This document shows, one piece after another, positions 45,533 to 54,790 of a DNA stretch of 64,000 bases. The stretch covers positions 1 through 64,000 of the forward strand of contig JABCZF010000001.1 in the NCBI GenBank assembly GCA_013289825.1. The letters are read 5' to 3'. The translations under genes and the position numbers were made by a program. The number at the start of each line of letters is the position of its first letter. Within the stretch, counting starts at the first letter, position 1. The notes beneath the pieces were generated by a model. The model made no database searches and was not told where the DNA came from. It was given only the letters and a program-made list of their open reading frames with translations. This DNA is from Acidobacteriota bacterium. Lineage in GTDB: Bacteria > Acidobacteriota > Terriglobia > Acidiferrales > UBA7541.

Positions 45533-48190
45533 CTACCTGTTCGCGCCTGGGTTCGGAGGGGTTCGACTTGGCAACTTTGTAGCATCCGGTTTCGCGCTTC
45601 CCAGACGAAATGATACGCGCTTAAGCCTAGTGTAATCCTTGGCGAATTCTTTAATTTCGATAAATTGATTTGTGCCGACATTCGAGAAGTTCTGTATCGT
45701 GCCGCTCGCAGGCCACCGAATCTCCAGACTGGCGATCTTCGCGGACGGGCCCAACCCCATGTGTTGCTCGAGTGGCGAAGCGCCAAACGATCCTCCGCTC
45801 CCGACGGTTCGATAGATGGAGCGCGGCGGCTGGCCATCCTGGTCCACGGTCAGATGGATGCGTGCCCCGATGGCCGAGCGGTTCGTTTTTACGCCGACCA
45901 GCTTCACGGTGATCCAGCCGTTGTCGTTTCCCGGATTCTCGAAAACGCGAAAGGCGTGGGCATCACCGGGCGTAGCGCCCCCCACAGAAACCAGGAGGTC
46001 TTCCCGTCCGTTGTTGCCGAGGTCAGCGAAGGCCACACCGTGACCTTTGTGGAGCTCGCCGGTGCCCGAAGAGGCCGTGATATCCACAAAACTCTTTCCT
46101 TCGTTGTTGCGAAAAAGCATCTTGGGAACCAGAGCGCCATACTCAGGGCCGCCGGTAGCGAGAAAAATGTCCAGAAAACCGTCGTTATCGATGTCGCCAA
46201 AATTGGCGCCCATGGGCGTATTGATTCTATCGAGGCCAACTTCGACGGTCACATCTTTGAAAGTTCCGTTCTTCATATTCCGGTAGAGCTTGAACGTCTC
46301 GACGTTGTGCGGAAGAGCAAGATAGCTGCGCAGAGTTTCGTCGGCGGAAAAGAAATACGAAGTAACAAAGAGATCGGACCAGCCATCGTTGTCGTAGTCG
46401 AAAAACCAAGTGGCAAAGCTTTGCGACTGTGGCTGGTGCACGCCGGCTTTCGCCGAAACCTCGGTGAACGTGCCATCGTGATTGTTGTGATAGAGAAAAT
46501 TGCCACCGTAAAGGTTGGAGACGTAAAAGTCCACGAAGCCATCGTTGTCGTAATCCGCGGCGACCACGCCTTTTGTGAAGGCCATTCTGTCAACGCCAGC
46601 GGAGTGTGAGATATCTTCAAACGTTCCGTCGCCCTTGTTATGGAAAAGCTGGCTGGGGCCATTTTCATTGCCCACAAATAGGTCGAGCAGGCCATCGTTG
46701 TCGATGTCTGCCCAGACGGCCGTTTGCGTGCGCGTAGCGGGTTCCGCCAGGCCCGCCTCGCGCGTTACGTCGGTAAAGGTGCCGTCGCAATTGTTTCGGA
46801 GCAAAGATTTTCGCATCGGAAATTCCCAAGCCCCGCGCAAAACGAGCAGATCCGTGCAGCCGTCGTTGTTGTAGTCGGCTTGAATCATATTTAGCCCGCC
46901 CAGTTGAGCGGAAAGCCCAGCCTGCGCGGCTCGGTCAGTGAACGTTCCGTCGGCATTGTTGCGGAAGAAACGCATCGGGGCGCACACGTCGTAACTCGAT
47001 ACGGCCAAGTCCAGGAGCCCGTTGTTCTCAAAATCGTCGGCGATCACGCCATTCGCCATGGAAGCAAAATCCAAGCCGGCCGCGGGAGCCACGTCCACAA
47101 ATCTGCCGATGTCCTGTTTCGATTCGAACGCCGATGGCGATATGCGGTATTCCTCGGGAACACCCGACGGATACTTTCCGATCGTCATGTAGGCGAGATT
47201 CAGAAGCCACTTCACCTGCAACTGATCAGGCCGTTCCGGTTTTATCGCCAAATACTTCAGAAAATATTGAACGGCCTTATCGGAATCGTCTGTCAGGCGA
47301 TAAGGCTTGGCGAGCCGCGGCGGAAAGAGGCACCAGTCTCCCGGGTGGCTATAGATACTGTTCTTCATTTCCGATTTGTGGAGATAAGCCACGCCGAGCA
47401 CTTCCGTCAGTTGCGGAATTCCCGTTGGAATTTCAGCAAGCGCAATTTTGTAAGCAGCCTCCCAGTGCGTGACGGCCTCGTCCATGTTGCCCTGATAGGC
47501 CTCGAGTTGCGCCAATGCGTAATGTGACTGGATTACGTCAAATGGCTTCATCGCTACGAGCGCCTTGTTCGCGGGTTCGAACAGCTCGTCGAGTCGCGCG
47601 ATTCCCGCCGCCAGGGAGCGTTTGCGAATCTCGCAAATTCCCTGCAAGTCTTGCTCCCAATTCGACGGCTTGGGGAATTTTTGGAACAGCATGTCGGCAA
47701 GAACCTGCCCGGCCACATCGGCTGGATAGCGCACGGCTCCTTGACCCGCGAGAGGGAGATCCCGACCTTGGCCCGGACCCATGCCCTGCGCAACCCCGGG
47801 CTGCGTCTCCGGCAGAAGCTTGAGAATGACGTATCCGGAAGGCACCGCAATGACCTTGGTAGTCTGCCCCGGACGGAGTCCTTGCAAAGCTTCTCGCAAC
47901 TCCGGCCGGAGTGTTCGAGGATCAACAAGTTCGAGGTAGCCGCCCGGCGCGGCGCTTGGATCGATCGATTCGGACTTGGCGATGGCGGCAAAATCTTCGC
48001 CTTTTTTAAGGCGATCCAAAATCTGCTGTGCCTTGCCAGGCGAATCCACAACGATTACCTGCAGATTGAGCATCACGGAGGGACTGTCCTGAGAGGGAAG
48101 CGCAGAAGGAACCGGAAAAGCAAGACCAAATACCAGCAGGCCGGAAAGGCAAAACAAGCGACCTTTAAGATTTAGTCCGTACAAAATCAT
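45533..48190 (-). CDS. Parvulin-like rotamase + FG-GAP/ASPIC-UnbV (CRTAC1) fusion, exported
   Basis: About 885 residues from the ATG at 48190 (an ATG ten codons upstream is the track start; neither has a strong ribosome site). After the signal peptide ('GLLVFGLAFPVPSALPSQ') comes a PPIC/parvulin domain, residues ~50-130 ('KAQQILDRLKKGEDFAAIAK', 'APGGYLELVDPRTL', 'VIAVPSGYVILKLL'). A helical TPR-like region follows (~170-330). FG-GAP/VCBS repeats come next ('DDFENNGLLD', 'DIDNDGLLD', 'DYDNDGFVD'), then an ASPIC/UnbV domain ('TNRSAIGARI', 'MGLGPSAKIASLEIRWP'). The SCO-like gene starts ten bases downstream. The fusion links folding catalysis to the CRTAC1 module. Function is unknown. Confidence 0.88.
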   Translation of the reverse strand: MILYGLNLKGRLFCLSGLLVFGLAFPVPSALPSQDSPSVMLNLQVIVVDSPGKAQQILDRLKKGEDFAAIAKSESIDPSAAPGGYLELVDPRTLRPELREALQGLRPGQTTKVIAVPSGYVILKLLPETQPGVAQGMGPGQGRDLPLAGQGAVRYPADVAGQVLADMLFQKFPKPSNWEQDLQGICEIRKRSLAAGIARLDELFEPANKALVAMKPFDVIQSHYALAQLEAYQGNMDEAVTHWEAAYKIALAEIPTGIPQLTEVLGVAYLHKSEMKNSIYSHPGDWCLFPPRLAKPYRLTDDSDKAVQYFLKYLAIKPERPDQLQVKWLLNLAYMTIGKYPSGVPEEYRISPSAFESKQDIGRFVDVAPAAGLDFASMANGVIADDFENNGLLDLAVSSYDVCAPMRFFRNNADGTFTDRAAQAGLSAQLGGLNMIQADYNNDGCTDLLVLRGAWEFPMRKSLLRNNCDGTFTDVTREAGLAEPATRTQTAVWADIDNDGLLDLFVGNENGPSQLFHNKGDGTFEDISHSAGVDRMAFTKGVVAADYDNDGFVDFYVSNLYGGNFLYHNNHDGTFTEVSAKAGVHQPQSQSFATWFFDYDNDGWSDLFVTSYFFSADETLRSYLALPHNVETFKLYRNMKNGTFKDVTVEVGLDRINTPMGANFGDIDNDGFLDIFLATGGPEYGALVPKMLFRNNEGKSFVDITASSGTGELHKGHGVAFADLGNNGREDLLVSVGGATPGDAHAFRVFENPGNDNGWITVKLVGVKTNRSAIGARIHLTVDQDGQPPRSIYRTVGSGGSFGASPLEQHMGLGPSAKIASLEIRWPASGTIQNFSNVGTNQFIEIKEFAKDYTRLKRVSFRLGSAKPDATKLPSRTPPNPGANR

Positions 48191-48601
48191 CAGCAAACCA
48201 GAAGGGGGCTCGGAGCGCACAGCCGGTGGTGCGAGTGAATTCTAGCACGAGGTTCAAAAGGAGAGCGGGTGACGCTTTCGACCGACCATGTTCCTATGGT
48301 TCTCCGGAACATCTTGGGCTGCTTCAGCTCTACCCCCAATGCGTGCGACCCACGGTCATGCTCCGCGCGGCCCCGAGATGTACGGTAGGCCCCTGCCCCT
48401 CATCGACCGACGGCCCTTTCCGCCTGACTTTCTCTTGTATCCGCTGGCACCCCGCTTACATCTAAGGGGGACGCTGACGGCAGATTCGAAATCGTGTACC
48501 ATCTCGACACCGCGCGGTATTCGTGAAGCGTTCGATGAAGCCGATGCCAACCATCCCCATGATGTATGGGTGTGCCTATGCTCGTCGTCCAAGGAGTATT
48601 C
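48191..48601. promoter_or_regulatory. Divergent region upstream of the RND operon with an inverted repeat
   Basis: 411 non-coding bases. A perfect 7-base inverted repeat ATGTTCC (48288-48294) and GGAACAT (48306-48312), spacer 11, gives a 25-base dyad suited to a dimeric repressor. It lies about 290 bases before the RND start and 100 bases from the divergent gene. No regulator is adjacent, and no promoter boxes are clear. Small ORFs here resemble nothing I know. Confidence 0.35.
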
Positions 48602-49822
48602 ATGTCGCTCCATTTTACGGTCTCCGTTGGGCCATCTTTCCACCACCGGCAGCACCTCCGTAATTCCCGTTCCGCTCACTCCACCGGTGCCTCCACGCCC
48701 CTGCTGGTCAGCGTTCTCTCGGCCGTAGCGATCCTTGCTGGCTGCGGCGGGAGAGCTGCGGGGCCCCCCATGGCGCCGCCAGAAGTGAAAGTCATTCCCG
48801 TAGCACAAAGAGACGTGCCCATCGTAAGCGAGTGGGTTGCCACCCTCGACGGCTACGTCAACGCCCAGATCCAGCCTCAAGTCACCGGCTACATCGTCAA
48901 ACAAACCTACAAAGAGGGTTCGCCCGTTCCCAAAGGGGATGTCCTCTTCGAGATTGATCCGCGTCCCTTCCAGGCCCTCCTCGACCAGGCCAAGGCCCAA
49001 TTGGCGCAAGCTGTGGCGCAGATGGGCAAGACCCAGCTGGACGTTGACCGCGACACGCCTCTCGCCAAAGAGCGCGCCATCGCGCAAAGCCAGCTGGACA
49101 ATGACGTTCAAGCGAATCTTGCCGCAAAAGCCGCCGTGCAATCTTCAGAAGCGCAAGTGGAACAAGCTCAGTTGAATTTGGGATTCACTCATGTCACGTC
49201 GCTTTTCGACGGCATTGCCGGCATTGCTCAAGTCCAGCTCGGCAATTTGGTCAACCCCAGCACTGTCCTCACCTCCGTGTCTCAGGTTAATCCCATCAAA
49301 GCGTATTTCCCCATCAGCGAGCAGGAGTATTTGCGTCTGGCTGACCGCATCAACGCCCCACAAGACCATGTGGACGCTCCCAAAGACGCTCCTCCCCTGG
49401 AGTTGATTCTTGCCGACGGAACCATCTACCCATCCAGGGGCCGCGTCCTTTACACCGATCGCCAAGTGGACATAACCACCGGCACCATCCGGGTCGTCTC
49501 GGCATTTCCCAACCCCAAAAATTTCCTGCGTCCCGGACAATTCGGCCGCGTGCGGGCCTCTACCTACACACGGACTGCCGCGCTTCTCGTTCCGCAGCGC
49601 GCCGTGATCGAACTGCAAGGCAGCTTTCAACTAGCCGTGGTCGGCGCCGATAACAAAGTCAGCGTCCGCATCGTCAAAGTCGGCGAGCGTGTCGGCACGG
49701 AATGGATCATCGACAACGGGGTGAAGCCCGGCGAGATGGTCATTGTCGAGGGTGTGCAAAAAGTGCGGGACGGATCGGCTGTCAATCCTAAACTGCTGAC
49801 CGCAACCGCGGGAGGGGACTGA
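48602..49822 (+). CDS. RND efflux periplasmic adaptor (membrane fusion protein, AcrA/MexA type)
   Basis: Links the inner-membrane RND pump to the outer-membrane channel. The start is at the ATG at 48602 with 'AAGGAG' six bases upstream, giving 406 residues; the track's earlier ATG lacks a ribosome site. A lipoprotein signal ends at 'ILAGCGG' (lipidated C48). The biotinyl-lipoyl half-motifs are 'VNAQIQPQVTGYIVKQTYKEG' and 'NLGFTHVTSLFDGIAG'. An alpha-helical hairpin (~130-180, 'QLAQAVAQMGKTQLDVDR') and the beta-barrel/membrane-proximal region ('LADGTIYPSRGRV', 'LRPGQFGRVRA') are also visible. It is the first gene of the operon, two bases before the pump gene. The drug or solute is unknown. Confidence 0.95.
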   Translation: MSLHFTVSVGPSFHHRQHLRNSRSAHSTGASTPLLVSVLSAVAILAGCGGRAAGPPMAPPEVKVIPVAQRDVPIVSEWVATLDGYVNAQIQPQVTGYIVKQTYKEGSPVPKGDVLFEIDPRPFQALLDQAKAQLAQAVAQMGKTQLDVDRDTPLAKERAIAQSQLDNDVQANLAAKAAVQSSEAQVEQAQLNLGFTHVTSLFDGIAGIAQVQLGNLVNPSTVLTSVSQVNPIKAYFPISEQEYLRLADRINAPQDHVDAPKDAPPLELILADGTIYPSRGRVLYTDRQVDITTGTIRVVSAFPNPKNFLRPGQFGRVRASTYTRTAALLVPQRAVIELQGSFQLAVVGADNKVSVRIVKVGERVGTEWIIDNGVKPGEMVIVEGVQKVRDGSAVNPKLLTATAGGD

Positions 49823-49824
49823 CC

Positions 49825-52800
49825 ATGTCAAAATTCTTCATCAATCGCCCGATCGTCGCCATGGTGATCTCCATCGTCATGGTCATCATTGGCGCCATCA
49901 CTATCCTTACTCTCCCGGTCGCTCTGTTTCCGAACATCGTTCCTCCCGAAGTTCAGGTGCTGGCCACCTACGTCGGAGCCGACGCTGGCACCATCGAGCA
50001 ATCCGTGGCCACGCCCATCGAACAGCAAATGAGCGGCGTCGACAACATGAACTACATGTATTCGCTGAATTCCACTGCCGATGGCGGCATGCGCTTGATC
50101 GTCGATTACGATGTGAAGACCGATCCGAATACCGATCTTATTCTCACCCAGATACGTTCCACGCAAGCCACGTCGCAGTTGCCTGTTGACGTGACCAACT
50201 ATGGCCTAACGGTCCAAAAAACCGTCACCGCGCCGCTCATGCTCATCACTCTGTTTTCCCCGAACGGCACCTACGATGCCCAGTTCCTTTCAAACTTCGC
50301 GTACATCAATCTCAGCGACCAGATCACGCGTCTCTACGGCATCGGCAGCGTCCAGATTTTCGGCGCTGGCCAGTACGCCATGCGTCTGTGGGTAAAGCCC
50401 GATCAATTGGCCAAGCTCGCCATCACCGTTCCGGAAATCGTCAGTGCCATCCAAACACAAAACACCGTCAATCCCGCCGGTCAGGTTGGCAGTGAACCGG
50501 CCCCCAAAGGTCAGGAGTTTACCTACTCCGTCCGCGCCCGCGGCCGTCTCTCCTCGCCCGAAGAGTTCGGTGAAATTGTCGTCCGCGAAACGAGTCTCGG
50601 CGGTGTGGTCCGTGTCAAAGATGTGGCGCGCGTCGAACTCGGCGCCCAGAATTACAGCGTCCTCGGCCGCCTCAACGGAAAACCCGGCGCCATCGTCGCC
50701 GCCTACCAATTGCCGGGCTCCAACGCCGTGCAAGCCGCCGACGCCCTCAAAAAACTGATGGCCGAGGCCAAGTCGCGCTTCCCCGGCGACATCGATTACG
50801 TCATTTCCCTGGACACCACGCTGGCCGTCACGCAGGGCATCAAAGAAATAGTCATCACGCTGTTGATCGCCATCGTCCTGGTCATCATCGTGGTGTACAT
50901 CTTTCTCCAAGGCTGGCGCGCCACGCTCATTCCTCTACTGGCAGTGCCGGTTTCTCTGGTTGGCACATTCATTTTCTTTCCCTTGTTCGGCTTCTCCATC
51001 AACACGCTTTCCCTCTTTGGTTTGGTTCTCGCCATCGGCCTGGTTGTCGATGACGCCATCGTCGTCGTCGAAGCCGTCGAGCGCCACATCGAAGACGGTC
51101 TTTCGCCAAAGGAAGCCGCCCTCAAGGCCATGACGGAGATATCCGGCCCCGTTGTCGGCATCGCGCTGGTTCTCTCCGCGGTGTTCATCCCCACGGCCTT
51201 CATCCCTGGCATCACCGGCCGCCTCTATCAACAGTTCGCCGTCACCATCGCGATCTCGGTGGCGCTCTCCGCCTTCAATGCCCTTACGCTCAGCCCGGCT
51301 CTCTCCGCCTTGCTATTGCGCCCCAAAGACGCGACCCGCGGGGGCTTACTCAAGAAATTCTTCAACGGGTTTAACCGTACCTTCAGCAGCGCCACCAACG
51401 CCTACGTACGCGTCTGCGGCTTCCTGGTCCGCAAAAGCGCTTTCGCTCTCGTGCTCTTGGCGCTTTTTGGAGGTGCCGCGGGCTTTTTCAGCTCGAAAGT
51501 CCCTTCCAGCTTTCTTCCCGATGAAGACCAAGGCTACCTCTACATCAACCTGCAACTGCCCAACGCTGCTTCTCTTCAACGCACCGACGAAGTCGCACGC
51601 AAAATTGAAACGGCTCTGGCTCACACGCCCGGCGTCCAATACACCACCAGCGTCGTTGGCTTCAGCCTTCTCAGCTTCGTGCGCACCAGCTACAACGGCT
51701 TTTTCTTTGTCACTCTGAAGCCCTGGGACGACCGCAAATCCCGCGACGAACAGTTCCAGCAAATCAAGCAGAACGTCAACCGCGAGCTCAGCCAAATTCC
51801 CGAAGGCATCGCCTTCTCCTTTTCCCCTCCCGCCATTCCCGGCGTCGGCACCTCCGGCGGCTTCACCTTCGTCCTGGAAGACCGCGCCGGCAGCGACGTC
51901 CAATTCCTCGCCGACAACGTGAACAAATTCCTCGCCGCTGCCCGCAAGCGACCGGAAATCGCAAACGTAAGCACCACCTTCCTCCCAAGTGTTCCGCAGC
52001 AGTTCGTGGACGTAGACCGCGACAAAGTCATCAAGCAGGGTGTCGCCGTCAAAGATGTCTATCAAACTCTCCAGGCCTTCATGGGCGGACTGTTCATCAA
52101 CTATTTCAATCGCTTCGGACGCCAGTGGCAGGTGTACATCGAAGCCGAAGGCGCCTACCGCACCCGCGCGGAAAATGTCGGCCAGTTTTTCGTCAAAAAT
52201 ACAACCGGAGCGATGGTTCCTCTCGCTGCTGTCACAAGATTCGAGTCTCGCCCCGGCCCCGAATTCACCATGCGCTACAACGAATATCGCTCCGCCCAAA
52301 TCAACGGCTCCGCTGCTCCCGGCTTCAGCGCCGGCCAGGCCATGGCCGCGATCGAAGAAGTCTTCGATCAAACCATGCCCCGCGAAATGGGATACGACTA
52401 CATAGGCATGTCCTTCCAGGAGAAAAAAGCCCAGCAGGGCGTACCCGCCTCCGCGGTATTTGGTTTTTCTCTGCTCTTCGTTTTTCTGATTCTCGCCGCG
52501 CTCTATGAAAGCTGGACGTTGCCTTTCAGCGTCCTTCTCAGCACGCCGGTCGCCGTCTTTGGCGCTTTCTTCATCCTCTGGCTCCGGCGGGTCCTGCTTT
52601 CGGCATTTCTCCCGACCTACATGGTGCAGATCGAAAACGACGTCTATTCACAAATCGGTCTGGTCATGCTTATCGGTCTCGCTGCCAAGAACGCGATTCT
52701 CATTGTCGAATTTGCAAAAGACGAATATGAGCAAGGCAAACCGCTGGTAGATGCCGCTCTGGAGGGCGCCCGCTTGCGTCTGCGCCCGATCCTAATGACC

Positions 52801-53043
52801 TCTTTTGCCTTCATCCTCGGCTGCGTCCCTCTGTGGACCGCTTCCGGCGCGGGTTCCGTCGCGCGCCAAATTATGGGCACCGCGGTAATCGGCGGCATGC
52901 TCGCAGCCAGCGCCCTCGGTATTTTCTTCATCCCTGCGGTTTTCTATGTGGTCGAGCGCCTCTCCTTGGGTAAAGCGGGGCGCGCCGCCATGGTTAGCGG
53001 AATTCCCGCTCCAGGCACAAGCCCAGCCGGAGGAGACGACTGA
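49825..53043 (+). CDS. RND efflux pump permease (HAE1 family, AcrB/MexB type)
   Basis: Proton-driven inner-membrane pump of 1072 residues, full length for the family. A 'GGGAGGGGA' ribosome site precedes the ATG. The N-terminus 'SKFFINRPIVAMVISIVMVI' is the typical TM1. TM4 carries the proton-relay aspartates in 'GLVVDDAIVVVEAVERH' (pair near residues 409-410), and TM10 carries the lysine in 'GLAAKNAILIVEFAKDE'. Both large periplasmic porter loops are present ('SSFLPDEDQGYLYINLQLP'). No frameshifts. The adaptor is two bases upstream, and the outer-membrane factor starts two bases after its stop. The substrate cannot be predicted from sequence alone. Confidence 0.97.
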   Translation: MSKFFINRPIVAMVISIVMVIIGAITILTLPVALFPNIVPPEVQVLATYVGADAGTIEQSVATPIEQQMSGVDNMNYMYSLNSTADGGMRLIVDYDVKTDPNTDLILTQIRSTQATSQLPVDVTNYGLTVQKTVTAPLMLITLFSPNGTYDAQFLSNFAYINLSDQITRLYGIGSVQIFGAGQYAMRLWVKPDQLAKLAITVPEIVSAIQTQNTVNPAGQVGSEPAPKGQEFTYSVRARGRLSSPEEFGEIVVRETSLGGVVRVKDVARVELGAQNYSVLGRLNGKPGAIVAAYQLPGSNAVQAADALKKLMAEAKSRFPGDIDYVISLDTTLAVTQGIKEIVITLLIAIVLVIIVVYIFLQGWRATLIPLLAVPVSLVGTFIFFPLFGFSINTLSLFGLVLAIGLVVDDAIVVVEAVERHIEDGLSPKEAALKAMTEISGPVVGIALVLSAVFIPTAFIPGITGRLYQQFAVTIAISVALSAFNALTLSPALSALLLRPKDATRGGLLKKFFNGFNRTFSSATNAYVRVCGFLVRKSAFALVLLALFGGAAGFFSSKVPSSFLPDEDQGYLYINLQLPNAASLQRTDEVARKIETALAHTPGVQYTTSVVGFSLLSFVRTSYNGFFFVTLKPWDDRKSRDEQFQQIKQNVNRELSQIPEGIAFSFSPPAIPGVGTSGGFTFVLEDRAGSDVQFLADNVNKFLAAARKRPEIANVSTTFLPSVPQQFVDVDRDKVIKQGVAVKDVYQTLQAFMGGLFINYFNRFGRQWQVYIEAEGAYRTRAENVGQFFVKNTTGAMVPLAAVTRFESRPGPEFTMRYNEYRSAQINGSAAPGFSAGQAMAAIEEVFDQTMPREMGYDYIGMSFQEKKAQQGVPASAVFGFSLLFVFLILAALYESWTLPFSVLLSTPVAVFGAFFILWLRRVLLSAFLPTYMVQIENDVYSQIGLVMLIGLAAKNAILIVEFAKDEYEQGKPLVDAALEGARLRLRPILMTSFAFILGCVPLWTASGAGSVARQIMGTAVIGGMLAASALGIFFIPAVFYVVERLSLGKAGRAAMVSGIPAPGTSPAGGDD

Positions 53044-53044
53044 A

Positions 53045-54436
53045 ATGAGACCTTTGCTCACCTCGCTGCTGATCGCGCTACTGATTTCCGGTTGCACCGT
53101 GGGACCTGACTACAATCGTCCGAAAGCCGTTGTTCCCACGGAGTTCCGCGGCGTTTCTCCCGAAGCTTCCAAAGCCGAAGCCGCCTCGCTAGGCGATCAA
53201 AAATGGTTTGAGGTCTTCCGCGACGAGCAGCTCCAGTCTCTAATCCGCACGGCAATCCAGCAGAATTTCGATGTGCGGATTGCTGCCACTCGCGTTTTAG
53301 AGGCACAGGCCCAATTGGGCATCACGCGCTCCAATCAATTTCCCAGCGTCAGCGGCGGTGCAAATCTTTCTGCCGAACGCGCTGCGAAATCGATCGCCTT
53401 TCCGGCCATCGAGCAATCCACCGGACAACTGAGTCTCTCCGCTTCCTGGCAACTCGATTTCTGGGGACAATATCGCCGCGCCACGGAAGCCGCTCGCGCC
53501 TCCCTGCTAGCCACCGAGTGGGGCCGCCGTTCTGTCATCAGCTCCCTGGTTGCCAATGTAGCCTCTTCCTATTTTCAACTCCGGGCCCTCGATCTTCAGC
53601 TCGAACTCTCCCAGAACGCTCTGACGGCGCGCCGCGAATCCCTTCGCCTCACCTCGGTCCTCTCAGACCATGGCAATACTTCTGAGCTCGACGTCCGCCA
53701 AGCCGAACAACTCGTCTACACCGCCAGCGAAGAAATCCCCGACCTCGAACGCCGTATTCAGCAGGAGGAAAACTTCCTTAGCATTCTGCTCGGAAACAAC
53801 CCCGGTCCCATCGCCCGCGGCCTGCGTCTCACCGAGCAACCGCACTCCCCCGAAATTCCCGCAGGCATTCCCTCCGAGCTTCTCGAGCGCCGCCCCGATA
53901 TCTGCCAGTCCGAACAGTTTCTCATTGCCGCTAACGCCCAGATCGGCGTGGCCCGCGCCGCTTACTATCCGCAAATCGCTCTGACGGGTTCGGGTGGCTT
54001 CCAAAGCGACGCTCTTTCTCGCCTCTTCGCCGGTACGGCCGGCCTGTGGAGCTTTGCGGGCTCTCTAACGCAACCCATCTTCACCGCCGGAAGAATTCGC
54101 TCCGGTGTCAGACTCGCCGAAGCCCAGCAACAGGAAGCTGTCCTCACCTATCAGCAAACCATCCAACAATCCTTCCGCGACGTTTCCGATGCTCTCATCG
54201 CGTATCGCAAAAATCTCGAATTTCGGGAACAGCAGGAACTTCTCACTGCCTCCGCCAAAGACGCCGCGCGTCTTTCCAACATTCGCTATAAAGGCGGAGT
54301 AACCAGCTACCTCGAGGTTCTCACCAACGAAACCAACTACTTCAGCGCCGAACTCAATCTTGCCCAAGCCCAAGCCAACGAACTCCTCGCTCTCGTCCAG
54401 GTCTACCAAGCCCTCGGCGGCGGCTGGCAACAATAA
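53045..54436 (+). CDS. RND efflux outer-membrane factor lipoprotein (NodT/OprM type)
   Basis: Outer-membrane channel of the tripartite pump. The ATG at 53045 is chosen: 'GGAGGAG' lies upstream and a lipoprotein signal follows ('LLTSLLIALLISGC', lipidated C17); the track start inside the pump gene is spurious. 463 residues. It has family features 'VGPDYNRP', 'ASWQLDFWGQYRRATEAARA', two coiled-coil OEP repeats ('ELSQNALTARRESLRL', 'LAEAQQQEAVLTYQQTIQQ') and the late 'RYKGGVTSYLEVLTNETNYF'. It starts two bases after the pump's stop, so the three genes form one operon. No local regulator gene is seen. Confidence 0.96.
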   Translation: MRPLLTSLLIALLISGCTVGPDYNRPKAVVPTEFRGVSPEASKAEAASLGDQKWFEVFRDEQLQSLIRTAIQQNFDVRIAATRVLEAQAQLGITRSNQFPSVSGGANLSAERAAKSIAFPAIEQSTGQLSLSASWQLDFWGQYRRATEAARASLLATEWGRRSVISSLVANVASSYFQLRALDLQLELSQNALTARRESLRLTSVLSDHGNTSELDVRQAEQLVYTASEEIPDLERRIQQEENFLSILLGNNPGPIARGLRLTEQPHSPEIPAGIPSELLERRPDICQSEQFLIAANAQIGVARAAYYPQIALTGSGGFQSDALSRLFAGTAGLWSFAGSLTQPIFTAGRIRSGVRLAEAQQQEAVLTYQQTIQQSFRDVSDALIAYRKNLEFREQQELLTASAKDAARLSNIRYKGGVTSYLEVLTNETNYFSAELNLAQAQANELLALVQVYQALGGGWQQ

Positions 54437-54671
54437 CGGTTGCCGCGCACTGGAAATTGACTTAGCCCCGGTCGCCAATGGCTGGAGGAAATCTGCTCCC
54501 GGAAATTTCGCGAAATCGTAGTCTGCATGTCCTCGGTTTAAAGAATCCGGCTGGTACTTTCGGCTCATAACCGTTCGTCACAGTCGCGGCTCGAACGCCG
54601 GCACAAAAGCCGGGGGCAACTCCTGTGCCACCACTCGCTTCACTAGACTAGACATTCGGCAGCCTGCCACT
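54437..54671. other. Non-coding interval after the RND operon
   Basis: No gene, hairpin with T run, or recognisable motif. GC content drops towards the AbiE promoter region that follows. Confidence 0.3.
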
Positions 54672-54767
54672 ATATCATCATCCAAGGACACTTATGACCT
54701 TATAAGATTACATGGAAATTCTCATATCATTAACTCATGCACAGATATGTCTCTATAAGATGATATG
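54672..54767 (+). promoter_or_regulatory. AT-rich operator/promoter region of the AbiE-type pair
   Basis: Repeats of an ATATCAT motif: direct at 54672-54679, then an inverted pair CATATCAT (54723-54730) and ATGATATG (54760-54767). Two 'TATAAGAT' boxes (54701 and 54754) can serve as -10 elements. AbiEi antitoxins are known to autoregulate by binding inverted repeats upstream of their operon, so this is the probable operator. The region is markedly more AT-rich than its neighbours. Confidence 0.55.
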
Positions 54768-54790
54768 ATTACTCCAGGATCGGAGCCAAG

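Noticed and set aside
51346-52371. 341-residue minus-strand ORF inside the RND pump gene
   Set aside because: Antisense shadow; the pump frame is intact and has all proton-relay motifs.
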